Positions 16,368 through 25,120 of a DNA stretch of 64,000 nt are shown here, piece by piece. The DNA comes from Cohnella sp. WQ 127256 (GTDB lineage: Bacteria > Bacillota > Bacilli > Paenibacillales > Paenibacillaceae). The stretch's first letter is position 1, and each line of letters begins with the position of its first letter. The position numbers were made by a program, and so were the translations under genes. The notes under the pieces are model-generated. The model was not told where the DNA came from. It ran no database searches and was given only the letters and a program-made list of their open reading frames with translations. The stretch covers positions 186,001-250,000 of the forward strand of contig NZ_JAMZCY010000006.1 of the NCBI RefSeq assembly GCF_024519285.1, read 5' to 3'.

Positions 16368-18120
16368 AGAAAAGCTGACTGCCTTTGAGGAAGTTACGGA
16401 GAGAATGATGCGTCAGACGATGGAAGCCCTTATTTTCGAGGGAATCATCGACATTACCCCTAACGATAGCAGGTGGTCTTTCATTGGGAAAACCACGGAG
16501 GAGAACATCGTCCACTACTCATGCGAAGCCGATGTGAAATGGTCATTCGGGAGAGTGAAAATTGCAAAAAACTCGATCAGAAGAGAAGAGGAGCCATGCG
16601 CTAACTTCTATATTTTTCTCGAAGAAGTGATTCAGAATCAATTGATAGGAGCGCATACGGCTTCATTCATCCATGAGTTGTTGGAAACCTTGGCGAAGGA
16701 TAACCAATTCAAGGAGCTCCAATTGGACCGGATTCCAGAGGAAGATCGGCATTATGAAGCATTGGAAAGTCATATGACGGATGGGCATCCGTATCATCCT
16801 AGTTATAAGTCGAGAATCGGTTTTTCCTTAGCGGATAACTATGCATACGGACCTGAATTTAACCAAGAGGTTGCCTTACACTGGGTTGCGGTAAATGAGC
16901 AGCTGACAGACATGGCTGTTTCTAGCGAGAATTCACTAGATGATATTTACAAACTTCATCTCACAGAGGAAGATCGGAGCAAATTCAACCAAACCCTACG
17001 AGAAAATGGCTGTGGGGATAAGAAATATGTGTTCTTACCCGTACATCCTTGGCAGTGGGAGCATTCCCTTCCATCCGTCTTCGTTCAACAAAGGATAAAT
17101 AAAGATATTGTGTATTTGGGAACATCGAATCGTCCGTATAGGGCACAGCAGTCGATTCGGACATTGGCTCATCGAGATAGCACGGAGGCAACCTATATTA
17201 AATTAGCGCTAAGTATAACGAATACTTCGACGAGTCGTATTCTGGCGCATCATACGACTCAGAATGCACCGCGAATAAGTGACTGGATCAACCACATTAT
17301 TCAGGAGGATAGCCTGTTGAAGCGGGAACGGTTTCATATTTTAAGAGAAGTGATGGGTGTTTCCTTCCGATACGATAAGCTGCCGTCGATTCAATATCGT
17401 TCAGCCTATGGCATGCTGGGGGCCATCTATCGAGAGAATGTGTCGACATACCTTGGCGAACACGAAGAAGCGTGGCCTTTAAACGCTTTGTTGCTCACAC
17501 AGAGGAACGGCGAGTCGTTCATTCAAGCGGCGATTGACCAATATGGGGTAGAGCACTGGAGCGATGCGTTAATTAGAACGTTGATTCTTCCGATCATCCA
17601 TCTGATGTACACGCATGGGATTGCGCTTGAATCCCACGCGCAGAACATCATTCTAGTTGTGGAAAATGGGTTGCCGACAAGAATAATTATCAAAGATTTG
17701 CACGACGGCGTTCGCTACGTGCCTGACCAGCTATTACGACCGGATTGGGCGCCGAAGCTGAACCCAGAGCCGGAGACGCATCGAAAATTTAATAGATACT
17801 CGTTTATTCAGACGGACGCAGTGTCGGAGGTTAGAGATTATACGTATGACGCGTTCTTCTTCATATGCATGACGGACATTTGCTTTACGCTTGAAAGATT
17901 CGGACTAAGCGAGAAGGATTTCTGGCGCAAATGTGCACAAACGATTATGAGCTATCAGAATGAATACCCGGAGTATAAAGAGAGGTTTAAGATGTTTGAC
18001 CTGTTTGCGGAAGACGCCTTGATCGAAGAGATGACAAAGCGACGCATCTATGGGGATAGCGAATTATACTTCCGCAAAGCAAGCAATCCTCTCTTGCTGG
18101 CGAGGGATACCTTGGCATGA
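16342..18120 (+). CDS. IucA/IucC family (NIS) siderophore synthetase 2
   Basis: The protein is 592 residues from the ATG at 16342, which has AGGGAG eight bases upstream; an in-frame GTG at 16333 overlaps that site and is rejected. It overlaps the end of synthetase 1. Signature motifs are DGHPYHPSYKSRIGFS near residue 152, FLPVHPWQWEH near residue 232, SNRPYRAQQSIRTLAHRDS, and ALESHAQNIILVVENGLP near residue 433. All ATP-binding positions appear present. It occupies the SbnF position, where the enzyme adds a second amino acid to a citryl-diamine. It is probably the second condensation enzyme; the exact substrate is inferred from gene order only. Confidence 0.92.
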   Translation: MERTDYLVKEKLTAFEEVTERMMRQTMEALIFEGIIDITPNDSRWSFIGKTTEENIVHYSCEADVKWSFGRVKIAKNSIRREEEPCANFYIFLEEVIQNQLIGAHTASFIHELLETLAKDNQFKELQLDRIPEEDRHYEALESHMTDGHPYHPSYKSRIGFSLADNYAYGPEFNQEVALHWVAVNEQLTDMAVSSENSLDDIYKLHLTEEDRSKFNQTLRENGCGDKKYVFLPVHPWQWEHSLPSVFVQQRINKDIVYLGTSNRPYRAQQSIRTLAHRDSTEATYIKLALSITNTSTSRILAHHTTQNAPRISDWINHIIQEDSLLKRERFHILREVMGVSFRYDKLPSIQYRSAYGMLGAIYRENVSTYLGEHEEAWPLNALLLTQRNGESFIQAAIDQYGVEHWSDALIRTLILPIIHLMYTHGIALESHAQNIILVVENGLPTRIIIKDLHDGVRYVPDQLLRPDWAPKLNPEPETHRKFNRYSFIQTDAVSEVRDYTYDAFFFICMTDICFTLERFGLSEKDFWRKCAQTIMSYQNEYPEYKERFKMFDLFAEDALIEEMTKRRIYGDSELYFRKASNPLLLARDTLA

Positions 18121-18896
18121 GAAAAAATAAGCTGAAGGAAAAGATAAGGAGCGGCAAGCCTGTCTTTGGACTATTCGTGTCCATACCGCACCCGATTGTG
18201 ATTGAGTTGATTGGCTATGCGGAATACGACTTTGTCATTATCGATTATGAACATGCATCGACGAATATGGAGACGATTGAAGAGATGGTTCGCGCCGCGG
18301 AGCTGCTAGACATTACCCCGTTGGTGAGAATATCCAAGGTGGATCGGATCGAAATATTGAAAGTGCTAGATTGCGGGGCCCAAGGAATTGTCATCCCACA
18401 TGTGGAGCGGCGAGAGCAAGTCGAAGAGGCCGTTCATTATGCTTATTATCATCCGGTAGGGATGAGGAGCCTGAACAGTGGCCGAGCGGGTGCTTATGCC
18501 AAATTTTCACTAACGGATTATATTGCTGAAGCCAATGAACAACTGATGATTGTTCCGATGATCGAAAGCTTAGAGGGTGTGAACCAACGCGAATTGATCT
18601 TATCCGTGCCACAAGTTGGTTTTGTCTTAGAGGGGGCAGCAGATCTGTCGCAGTCGCTCTCCGTGCCTTGGGATACCGACCATCCAGAAGTACAAAGGAA
18701 TTTAGAGATTTTGCATGAAGCGTCCAAGCGATGCAAAGTGCCTTACGCCGTCGTATCGAGAAGTCTGGATGGTCATGCCAAGTGGGCGGAAAGAGGCGTG
18801 CATATTTTCGTGCTAGGAGATGATCGGAATACGGCATTCCGAGCGTATCGGCAGAAGCGGGAGGACTATCGAAAGGTGATAGGTGGGGGAAAATGA
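18117..18896 (+). CDS. HpcH/HpaI-family citrate synthase, SbnG-like
   Basis: This 259-residue protein is of the HpcH/HpaI aldolase superfamily. Motifs are IIDYEHAS (D43, E45, H46), LVRISK (R71), IVIPHVE, MIESLEG and FVLEGAADLSQSLSVPWD; the last segment resembles SbnG, which makes citrate from oxaloacetate and acetyl-CoA independently of the TCA enzyme. Its ATG overlaps the preceding stop by four bases and its TGA overlaps the next start by four bases. A dedicated citrate supply for the siderophore is the likely role, letting the cell make it when the TCA cycle is low. An aldolase with another substrate is the alternative. Confidence 0.88.
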   Translation: MRKNKLKEKIRSGKPVFGLFVSIPHPIVIELIGYAEYDFVIIDYEHASTNMETIEEMVRAAELLDITPLVRISKVDRIEILKVLDCGAQGIVIPHVERREQVEEAVHYAYYHPVGMRSLNSGRAGAYAKFSLTDYIAEANEQLMIVPMIESLEGVNQRELILSVPQVGFVLEGAADLSQSLSVPWDTDHPEVQRNLEILHEASKRCKVPYAVVSRSLDGHAKWAERGVHIFVLGDDRNTAFRAYRQKREDYRKVIGGGK

Positions 18897-20089
18897 ACCG
18901 TCAAATTGAGAGATGGATTCACGAGTGGCATGAACAGAACAGCGAGCCGATATGTGCTTATGTTTATGACTTAGCAGGTATTCGAAACCATGTCCACAAG
19001 ATGCTAGAAACGATGCCTGAACAAACGAGCTTGTTCTATGCGATCAAAGCTAATCCCGACAAAAGGATTATCGAGGCCTTATTACCTTTGGTGAAAGGCT
19101 TTGAAGTGGCATCTATAGGGGAACTGTTACTCGTGAGAGAGGTTTCTAAGAGCGTACCGATCTTATTTGGAGGGCCAGGGAAGAAGGACATGGAGCTGGA
19201 GGCGGCCATGAAGGAGGGCGTTGCTTATCTCCATGTAGAAAGTCTTCTTGAGCTTAGAAAATTAGTGATGTTGGCGAAGGAATGGAATCGGCATACGCAA
19301 GTGCTGCTACGTATTAATCTAAGGACGAACACGTTACCTCAAACAAAGATTACGATGGGTGGTCGTCCTAGCCCATTCGGACTCGACGAACCTTTCATTG
19401 AAGAAGCGTTAGCCATTCTAAGAGACGAAGAGAATGAACACGTTCATTTCAGCGGATTTCACTTCCACTCCTTATCCAACAATCTGCGAGCTGAACTACA
19501 TGTGGACATGGTTCACCTCTACCTGCAAAAGGTGGAACAATGGAAGCGTTCGTATGGATTGGACGTTCAGGTAATTAATGCAGGCGGCGGGTTTGGAGTG
19601 TCCTATGAGGATACCCCTGAATTCGATTGGCAACTTTTCACCTCAATGCTAGCGGAGAGCGAAGCATTGCAGGCTTTAAAGGATACGCAGCTTTTCTTCG
19701 AACCGGGAAGATTCATCGTCGCCGATTACGGTTATTATGTGGCCGAAGTTGTTGATATTAAGCAGTCGCAAGACCAGTTCTTCGCCGTATTAAGGGGAGG
19801 TACGCATCATAATCGATTACCGGCATCCTGGGGGCATAATCATCCTTTCTGTGTCGTGCCGACGGTTAGATGGCCGTATCCTTTTCCAAGACCGGAAGTA
19901 GACAAGGCTAAAGTAACGATTGTAGGGGAGTTATGCACACCCAAAGACCGACTTCATACGGACGCCGAATTAGAGAGCTTACGTGTGGGAGATGTTCTTG
20001 TCTTCGAGAAATCAGGCGCCTATTGCTGGACCATTTCCCATCATGATTTTTTGGGACATCCGCATCCGGAATTTTATTACATAACGTAA
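18893..20089 (+). CDS. PLP-dependent siderophore decarboxylase, SbnH-like
   Basis: This 398-residue fold III PLP enzyme is related to diaminopimelate and ornithine decarboxylases. PLP lysine is K52 in LFYAIKANPDKRI; FHFHSLSNN, NAGGGFGVSYE and FEPGRFIVADYGYYV follow. The C-terminal GELCTPKDRLH contains the active-site Cys-x3-Asp, and CWTISHHDFLGHPHPEF is characteristic of siderophore-cluster members. SbnH decarboxylates citryl-diaminopropionate to citryl-ethylenediamine. Here, with diaminobutyrate as building block, the equivalent product would contain 1,3-diaminopropane; that is an inference. Start and stop are tightly packed in the operon, with the synthetase 3 ATG ten bases downstream. Confidence 0.9.
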   Translation: MNRQIERWIHEWHEQNSEPICAYVYDLAGIRNHVHKMLETMPEQTSLFYAIKANPDKRIIEALLPLVKGFEVASIGELLLVREVSKSVPILFGGPGKKDMELEAAMKEGVAYLHVESLLELRKLVMLAKEWNRHTQVLLRINLRTNTLPQTKITMGGRPSPFGLDEPFIEEALAILRDEENEHVHFSGFHFHSLSNNLRAELHVDMVHLYLQKVEQWKRSYGLDVQVINAGGGFGVSYEDTPEFDWQLFTSMLAESEALQALKDTQLFFEPGRFIVADYGYYVAEVVDIKQSQDQFFAVLRGGTHHNRLPASWGHNHPFCVVPTVRWPYPFPRPEVDKAKVTIVGELCTPKDRLHTDAELESLRVGDVLVFEKSGAYCWTISHHDFLGHPHPEFYYIT

Positions 20090-20099
20090 GGAGATCAGG

Positions 20100-21950
20100 A
20101 TGAACAGATTAATAACGAAACCCCAGAGTAGATCCGCCGAATGGCGAATTATGAAGGATTTAATGGATGCATTGCTGGCAGAGCAGCTTCTAAATATCGA
20201 TGCTCATACGACAAGGAAGCTTTCGGCAGAGCCAAGGCTTGCACAACATCTTTATCCCGAATGCGAGGATCGTGACTTAAGTATTTATGTGGGTGAGATA
20301 TGCTTTCTCATTGAAGCAAGCTATAGACAAGGTCATCAATGGGTGTCCAATTCGTCCATCTATAGGAAAGTAGAGGATAACTGGGTTGAAGTTCGTTCAC
20401 CCATCGAACTCAGTCAAGTTGTGTTGCGTGATGCCTTATCTGATGAGGCCTATGCGCATCCGGGCGTGGTGGACTTTCTGGAAGGGCTGGATGTAGCGAT
20501 TCAGCAGATGGAGCTTAGTCTGGAACGGGCGCCAGCCCATCTTACTTTAACACCGAAAACGGCTTACGATTGGTACGTGAAGGGTGAGAGGATTGCCTCT
20601 TTGCGCGACCGACCATTTCATCCGATGTCCAAGGCGAAAATCGGTTTTACACCGCAGGATTATGAGAATTATATGGCCGAATTTGGGATGAAGACTGCTT
20701 TACATTGGGTGGCCATCCGTAACGATTCGGTTATGAAAGGGTGCTCAGAAGAGGAGATAGACGCTCTAGACGTGCTGAACGATCAGCAAAGGACGATCCT
20801 AGAGATAGAACTCGCTTATAAGAGAATCTCCAAACGCAAATACACGATAATTCCTGTTCATCCGTGGCAACTCAAGAATAAAATAGAGCCAGATTTCAAG
20901 AAGGAAATTGCAGACAAAACCATTATCATTCTGGATTCTCAGGTAGGTGACTTTCTTGCGACGTCTTCGATGCGATCATTAGCACAGCCCGATGCTTCGA
21001 CATTCATGCTAAAGCTGCCAATTAGCGTGAAATCATTAGGAGCGGCCAGATATTTGCCAGTTGTGAAATTAATGAACGGGATTGTAGGAGAGAAAATGTT
21101 TCGTCAGGCAGTCGCATGCGATAGCTCGCTTGCCGGCAAAGTCTTCTTATGTGAAGAGAAGCATTGGTGGGGATATATGCCTCCATCCATGGGGCTGTTC
21201 GACGATCATCCACGTCATTTGGCCGCGCAGGTTCGGATTTACCCGAAAGAGATTATGGAAGAGGGCTATAAAATTATTCCGATGGCTTCTCTAGGAGGAG
21301 TGCTGAATGGCAATCATTTTCTAACAGAAATCTTAGGAGAAAATCTATCAAAAGAGGCCGTGGTCCACTTCTATGCCGAAATGACTGCAATGTTCTATGA
21401 GATTACGATGAGATTGCTTAAAGTCGGCATTGTACCTGAAATTCATGGTCAAAATTGCTGCCTAGTTTTGAAGAACAACAAGGTTGTTGGTTTATTGTTT
21501 AGGGATCATGATTCTGTGCGCTTACACCAGCCGTATTTAGATAAGCATCAGATTCAGGACCCTGGTTATCATATCAGACCGGGATATTCCAATAGCTTAT
21601 ATAACGAAACGTTGGAAAAACTCGTTTTCTACATCCAATCCCTCGGCACGCAAGTCAATCTAGCTTCGATTATGGAAGCCTTGTCGGAGGCTTATTCAAT
21701 TGAGGAGAACCTATTATGGGACATTACACAAACGAAATTAAGAGAAGCATTGCAAAATATTGATATTCCTGAAGCGGATAGGGACGTATTGCGTCATGCT
21801 TTATTCGAAAATAACGTTTGGCCAGTGAAATTAATTATCCGTCCCTTACTGGAAGCCGACGGTGTGCCGGGAGCAATGCCATCAGGAAAAGGTGTGGGGT
21901 TTAATCCCTTTTATTATCGAACGCAGCTGATTAACAGCCACTTGAAATAA
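20100..21950 (+). CDS. IucA/IucC family (NIS) siderophore synthetase 3
   Basis: This 616-residue synthetase closes the operon, with AAGGAGATCAGG before the ATG. Motifs are DRPFHPMSKAKIGFT near residue 178, IIPVHPWQLKN near residue 256, ATSSMRSLAQPD and VPEIHGQNCCLVLKNN near residue 447. The first motif has RPFHPMSKAK instead of GHPxHP, which separates it from the other two and suggests a different substrate class. By elimination it would match SbnC, which adds 2-oxoglutarate in staphyloferrin B and lies elsewhere in that cluster. The aminotransferase reaction in this operon releases 2-oxoglutarate, so such an acceptor is available. The assignment is inferred. Confidence 0.92.
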   Translation: MNRLITKPQSRSAEWRIMKDLMDALLAEQLLNIDAHTTRKLSAEPRLAQHLYPECEDRDLSIYVGEICFLIEASYRQGHQWVSNSSIYRKVEDNWVEVRSPIELSQVVLRDALSDEAYAHPGVVDFLEGLDVAIQQMELSLERAPAHLTLTPKTAYDWYVKGERIASLRDRPFHPMSKAKIGFTPQDYENYMAEFGMKTALHWVAIRNDSVMKGCSEEEIDALDVLNDQQRTILEIELAYKRISKRKYTIIPVHPWQLKNKIEPDFKKEIADKTIIILDSQVGDFLATSSMRSLAQPDASTFMLKLPISVKSLGAARYLPVVKLMNGIVGEKMFRQAVACDSSLAGKVFLCEEKHWWGYMPPSMGLFDDHPRHLAAQVRIYPKEIMEEGYKIIPMASLGGVLNGNHFLTEILGENLSKEAVVHFYAEMTAMFYEITMRLLKVGIVPEIHGQNCCLVLKNNKVVGLLFRDHDSVRLHQPYLDKHQIQDPGYHIRPGYSNSLYNETLEKLVFYIQSLGTQVNLASIMEALSEAYSIEENLLWDITQTKLREALQNIDIPEADRDVLRHALFENNVWPVKLIIRPLLEADGVPGAMPSGKGVGFNPFYYRTQLINSHLK

Positions 21951-21968
21951 ACATAATGATCGTAAGGA

Positions 21969-22009
21969 GACAAGTTTTCTCGTAGGAGAGAGCTTGTCTT
22001 CTTTTTTTA
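21969..22009 (+). terminator. Terminator of the siderophore operon
   Basis: GACAAGTTTTCTC pairs with GAGAGAGCTTGTC (with G-U pairs) around a four-base loop, and a T-rich CTTTTTTT tract follows. It ends the eight-gene transcript. Confidence 0.85.
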
Positions 22010-22163
22010 TCCATGAGGAGAACGAAAGTATACCTGAATTCGACTATTTCTCTACTTTCGGATAATAGAATACACAAAAGTAAGTGGGTATGCTTAATAA
22101 ATTAAAGTATTTTAAAATGGAGGAAACTGGGCAATTAAGTGGTTAGAACAACTGAGACAATCC

Positions 22164-22271
22164 ATGAAGCTAGCTGTCTGCTGGACTGTTGGACTGTTTC
22201 CGAAAATCGGGGGCTTCATTGTGGTGATCTCAGGTATTCTGCTCATCTCGCTGAACAACTACGGTTCTTAA
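22164..22271 (+). CDS. Possible 35-residue membrane peptide
   Basis: A 35-codon frame begins MKLAVCWTVGLFPK and continues as one hydrophobic segment (GGFIVVISGILLISL) ending NNYGS. There is no good ribosome binding site directly before the ATG, although GGAGGAAA lies about 40 bases upstream in a position that could serve a non-ATG start of the same frame. It sits alone between the siderophore terminator and the LRR gene. It may be a small membrane protein or a remnant; I do not recognise it. Confidence 0.25.
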   Translation: MKLAVCWTVGLFPKIGGFIVVISGILLISLNNYGS

Positions 22272-22300
22272 GTTAAAAATAATGTGGAGGTTGAAGGGAT

Positions 22301-24823
22301 ATGCTGCAAAGAAGCTTGCCAGGTAATAGGAAGTTAATGATTTGTCTACTCACCCTGGCTTTAATTACGCTTGGTACATGGTCAGGAGGCAGTGTTCGGG
22401 AAGCGCAAGCACAAAAGTTTGGAGATTTTGAGTACAAATTAGATGGTGTGAGTTGGGCGATCATTACAGGTTATACCGGAAGTAGTGTGGTTAATATTCC
22501 CGCTGAATTAGATGGATATCCTGTAGTCTCAATAGGGGCAAATGCATTTAAAGGTATGGGATTAACGAGTGTGACGATTCCGAACGGTGTAAAGCGTATA
22601 TACAGTGGTGCATTTAGTGATAACGATTTAACAAGTGTGGAGATCCCGAACAGCGTAACGAGAATAGACGACTATGCATTTTATGGTAACCAATTAACAA
22701 ATGTGACGATCCCGGACAGTGTAACAAGAATAGAAGATTATGCATTTCGTAGTAACCTATTAACAAATGTGACAATCCCGAACAGTGTAACGAGTATAGG
22801 AGATTATTCATTTAGTGGTAACCAATTAACAAATGTGACGATCCCAAACGGTGCCATAGGCGATGGAGCATTCGAATATAACCCAATAACAAGTGTGACG
22901 TTATCGGAAGGTGTAACAAGTATAGGCAACCGTGCATTTTTTCTTAACCGATTAGCGGGTGTGACGATCCCTAAGAGTGTAATGAACATTGGGATTTTAG
23001 CATTTTATCAAGGTGCATTTTTTGAAAACTCATTAACGAGAGTGATTGTTAAAGGGGTTTCAACAACAGTGGGAGATATGGCATTTCTCAACCGTAGTGG
23101 TGCAATGACAATAATAGCTTATGATCCTTCTCCAGCGAAAACCCATGCTTCTGATGAGGGGTATCAATTCACCAATATATTGTCTGTTATGCCGGGTGCG
23201 CCAACGAATGTAACAGCGACCGCAGTTAATGGAACGGTGACGGTTGGCTTTGACGCACCAGCTAGTGATGGCGAGTATCCGATCACGGAGTATAAGATCA
23301 CATCCAGTCCGGGAGGATTCACGGGAATTTCCGCAACTGCGAGTCCAGTCACAGTTACAGGCTTAACGTATGGCACGGCGTATACGTTCACTGTCGTGGC
23401 GGCGAATATTGTAGGAGACTCGGCGGCATCAGCGCCTTCGGCAAGTGTCACGCCAGTTGCACCACCACTTGCGAGCTTGAGTGCGTTAAGCTTAAGCGGA
23501 ATTACGCTAGATCCATCGATGAGCGGAAGCGTATATTCGTATAGGGCGAGCGTGCCTAACATGGTATCGAGCACCACTGTGACGGCCACCGTACAAGAAG
23601 CTGTCTATCGCAGTGTGACCGCGAACGTCTATAATGGTGGGAATACGCTTGTGTTTGGTCCGATCGACCTGGTAAGTGGACAAGTCAGTAGCCCAATTCC
23701 ACTAAACGTAGGTATGAATAATATTAAGATTGTCGTCATCGCGCAGGACGGTAGCGAAACGACTTATACGGCAACCGTCACTCGTGCAGCAGCACCCACT
23801 CCTTCAGTTGGTGGCGGTGGTGGTTGGAGTATCATTACATCGAAGGACGGCAAGCTCACGCTTCCGGCAGGTAGAGCAGGTGAAGTCAGCCTCAATAATG
23901 AAATCGAGATCTCCATTCCGGCCAATGCTTCGAAGAAGCAACTGGAGCTCACGATCGAGAACGTATTGAACACGCATGGTTTACTGAGCAATAGAGAGAT
24001 TCTAGCGAGCTCGGTATTCGAGGTATTGAAAAACTTCACGGAAAACTTCGATAAAATGGTCACGATCACAATGATGTTCGATCCGTCGAAATTGAAGAGC
24101 GGCCAAACCGTGGCGATCTTCTACTATGATGAAGTGAAGAAAGCGTGGGTGAAGGTGGATGGCGGTAAGATTAGTAAAAACCGCATCAGCGCAGAGGTTG
24201 AGCACTTTACGAAGTTTGCCTTACTTGTCGTAGATGAGCAAACAGGATTGCCAGTACTAGAGCCATTCTCAAGCACGACATTTAGCGATATCGCGAAACA
24301 CTGGGCTGAAGCCAGCATCAAGCAAGCGGTAATCAGCGGTATAGTCAAAGGATATACGGACGGAACGTTTAAACCGAACGCTACCGTAACTCGCGCAGAG
24401 TTCGCGGTTATGCTGATGAATGCGTTGAAGCCGCAAGAGGAAGCTGCGAAGCTTATTACGTTCACCGATTCGGCGACGATTGGAACATGGGCACAGAAAG
24501 CGATAGAGCAAGCTGTTCAATCGAGCGTCGTTAAAGGTTACTCGGATGGTAGCTTCCGTCCGAATGCCGAAATTACAAGAACAGAGATGGCCGTGATGAT
24601 CGCCAATGCGCTAGTACTGAAGGTGGAAGACAATATTGTAACCGACTTCGTGGACGACGCTGACATTCCAAGCTGGGCGAAGGGTCAGGTAGCGGCATTG
24701 AAGAATCTTAGCCTAATCACAGGTAAAGGTACGAATAAATTTGCTCCCGATGATAAGGCAACTAGGGCAGAGGCAGTAACGATTCTTCTGAAGATGGTAG
24801 CTCAAGAGAGTAAGAAGGATTGA
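22301..24823 (+). CDS. Surface protein with leucine-rich repeats, Fn3, cadherin-like and SLH domains
   Basis: This 840-residue secreted protein has a signal peptide over residues 1-36 (LTLALITLGTWSGG...EAQA). Residues about 60-265 hold BspA/LRR_5-type repeats of about 23 residues (LTNVTIPNSVTSIGDYSFSGNQ). A fibronectin type III domain follows (about 292-385, GAPTNVTATAVNGTVTVGFD), then a cadherin-like beta sandwich (about 390-495, LSALSLSGITLDPSMSGSVYSY), a GGGGGW hinge and a stalk domain. The last 180 residues are three SLH domains (FSDIAKHWAEASIKQAV, KGYSDGSFRPNAEITR, DDADIPSWAKGQVA) that bind pyruvylated wall polymer. GGAGG precedes the ATG. It is probably a wall-anchored adhesion or ligand-binding protein; the ligand is unknown. 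Confidence 0.93.
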   Translation: MLQRSLPGNRKLMICLLTLALITLGTWSGGSVREAQAQKFGDFEYKLDGVSWAIITGYTGSSVVNIPAELDGYPVVSIGANAFKGMGLTSVTIPNGVKRIYSGAFSDNDLTSVEIPNSVTRIDDYAFYGNQLTNVTIPDSVTRIEDYAFRSNLLTNVTIPNSVTSIGDYSFSGNQLTNVTIPNGAIGDGAFEYNPITSVTLSEGVTSIGNRAFFLNRLAGVTIPKSVMNIGILAFYQGAFFENSLTRVIVKGVSTTVGDMAFLNRSGAMTIIAYDPSPAKTHASDEGYQFTNILSVMPGAPTNVTATAVNGTVTVGFDAPASDGEYPITEYKITSSPGGFTGISATASPVTVTGLTYGTAYTFTVVAANIVGDSAASAPSASVTPVAPPLASLSALSLSGITLDPSMSGSVYSYRASVPNMVSSTTVTATVQEAVYRSVTANVYNGGNTLVFGPIDLVSGQVSSPIPLNVGMNNIKIVVIAQDGSETTYTATVTRAAAPTPSVGGGGGWSIITSKDGKLTLPAGRAGEVSLNNEIEISIPANASKKQLELTIENVLNTHGLLSNREILASSVFEVLKNFTENFDKMVTITMMFDPSKLKSGQTVAIFYYDEVKKAWVKVDGGKISKNRISAEVEHFTKFALLVVDEQTGLPVLEPFSSTTFSDIAKHWAEASIKQAVISGIVKGYTDGTFKPNATVTRAEFAVMLMNALKPQEEAAKLITFTDSATIGTWAQKAIEQAVQSSVVKGYSDGSFRPNAEITRTEMAVMIANALVLKVEDNIVTDFVDDADIPSWAKGQVAALKNLSLITGKGTNKFAPDDKATRAEAVTILLKMVAQESKKD
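22560..22930 (+). repeat. Tandem 69-bp repeats encoding leucine-rich repeats
   Basis: Near-identical units with TTAACAAATGTGACGATCCC recur about every 69 bases (23 codons). One unit near 22850 is shorter (the VTS residues before the IGD motif are missing), which suggests unequal recombination within the array. Base identity between units is high enough to allow slippage. Confidence 0.85.
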
Positions 24824-24852
24824 AACAAGCAGTCTTTGGAGATTTATATACG

Positions 24853-24899
24853 ATAAACAGATGATGGGGCACCCAAAGGGTGCTCCATCATCTGTTTAT
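24853..24899. terminator. Long palindromic hairpin after the LRR/SLH gene
   Basis: ATAAACAGATGATGGGGCACCC is mirrored around AAA by GGGTGCTCCATCATCTGTTTAT, with one G-U pair: a 22-bp stem. It follows the stop codon by 29 bases. The flanking A/T bases give a usable but short T tract on either strand. Confidence 0.75.
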
Positions 24900-25120
24900 G
24901 AATTTGATTAGCTTCCCCGCTGATTTTGACGCCTTCCAGTATCGTATTCTCCCAAACAGGAAGTAAGTCTGTCTCTCCCCATGAATATCGATCCCCTCCT
25001 GATTCGGATATAAACTCTTTAGTTCATTTTAATTAAGTGTGAAAAGACGTAATTTACTAAGCTTCACAAAGGGGATATCCGATAAATAGGGGAGCAAACG
25101 AAGAGAATGTAAAAATAGAA

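Noticed and set aside
10905..21950. Aerobactin/schizokinen or petrobactin pathway
   Set aside because: No lysine or diamine N-hydroxylase, no N-acyltransferase and no dihydroxybenzoate genes are present; gene order fits the staphyloferrin B type.
22560..22930. Regular repeats that could suggest a CRISPR array
   Set aside because: The repeats are in frame within a long coding sequence and encode 23-residue leucine-rich repeats; there are no variable spacers and no cas genes.
24900..25045. Minus-strand frame with AGGAGGGG before an ATG (24 codons) and an overlapping open frame of about 55 codons
   Set aside because: The short frame has no recognisable product and the longer one has no start codon and runs through the palindromic hairpin at 24853-24899. 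It may be a decayed gene end, but nothing supports it beyond the ribosome binding site.
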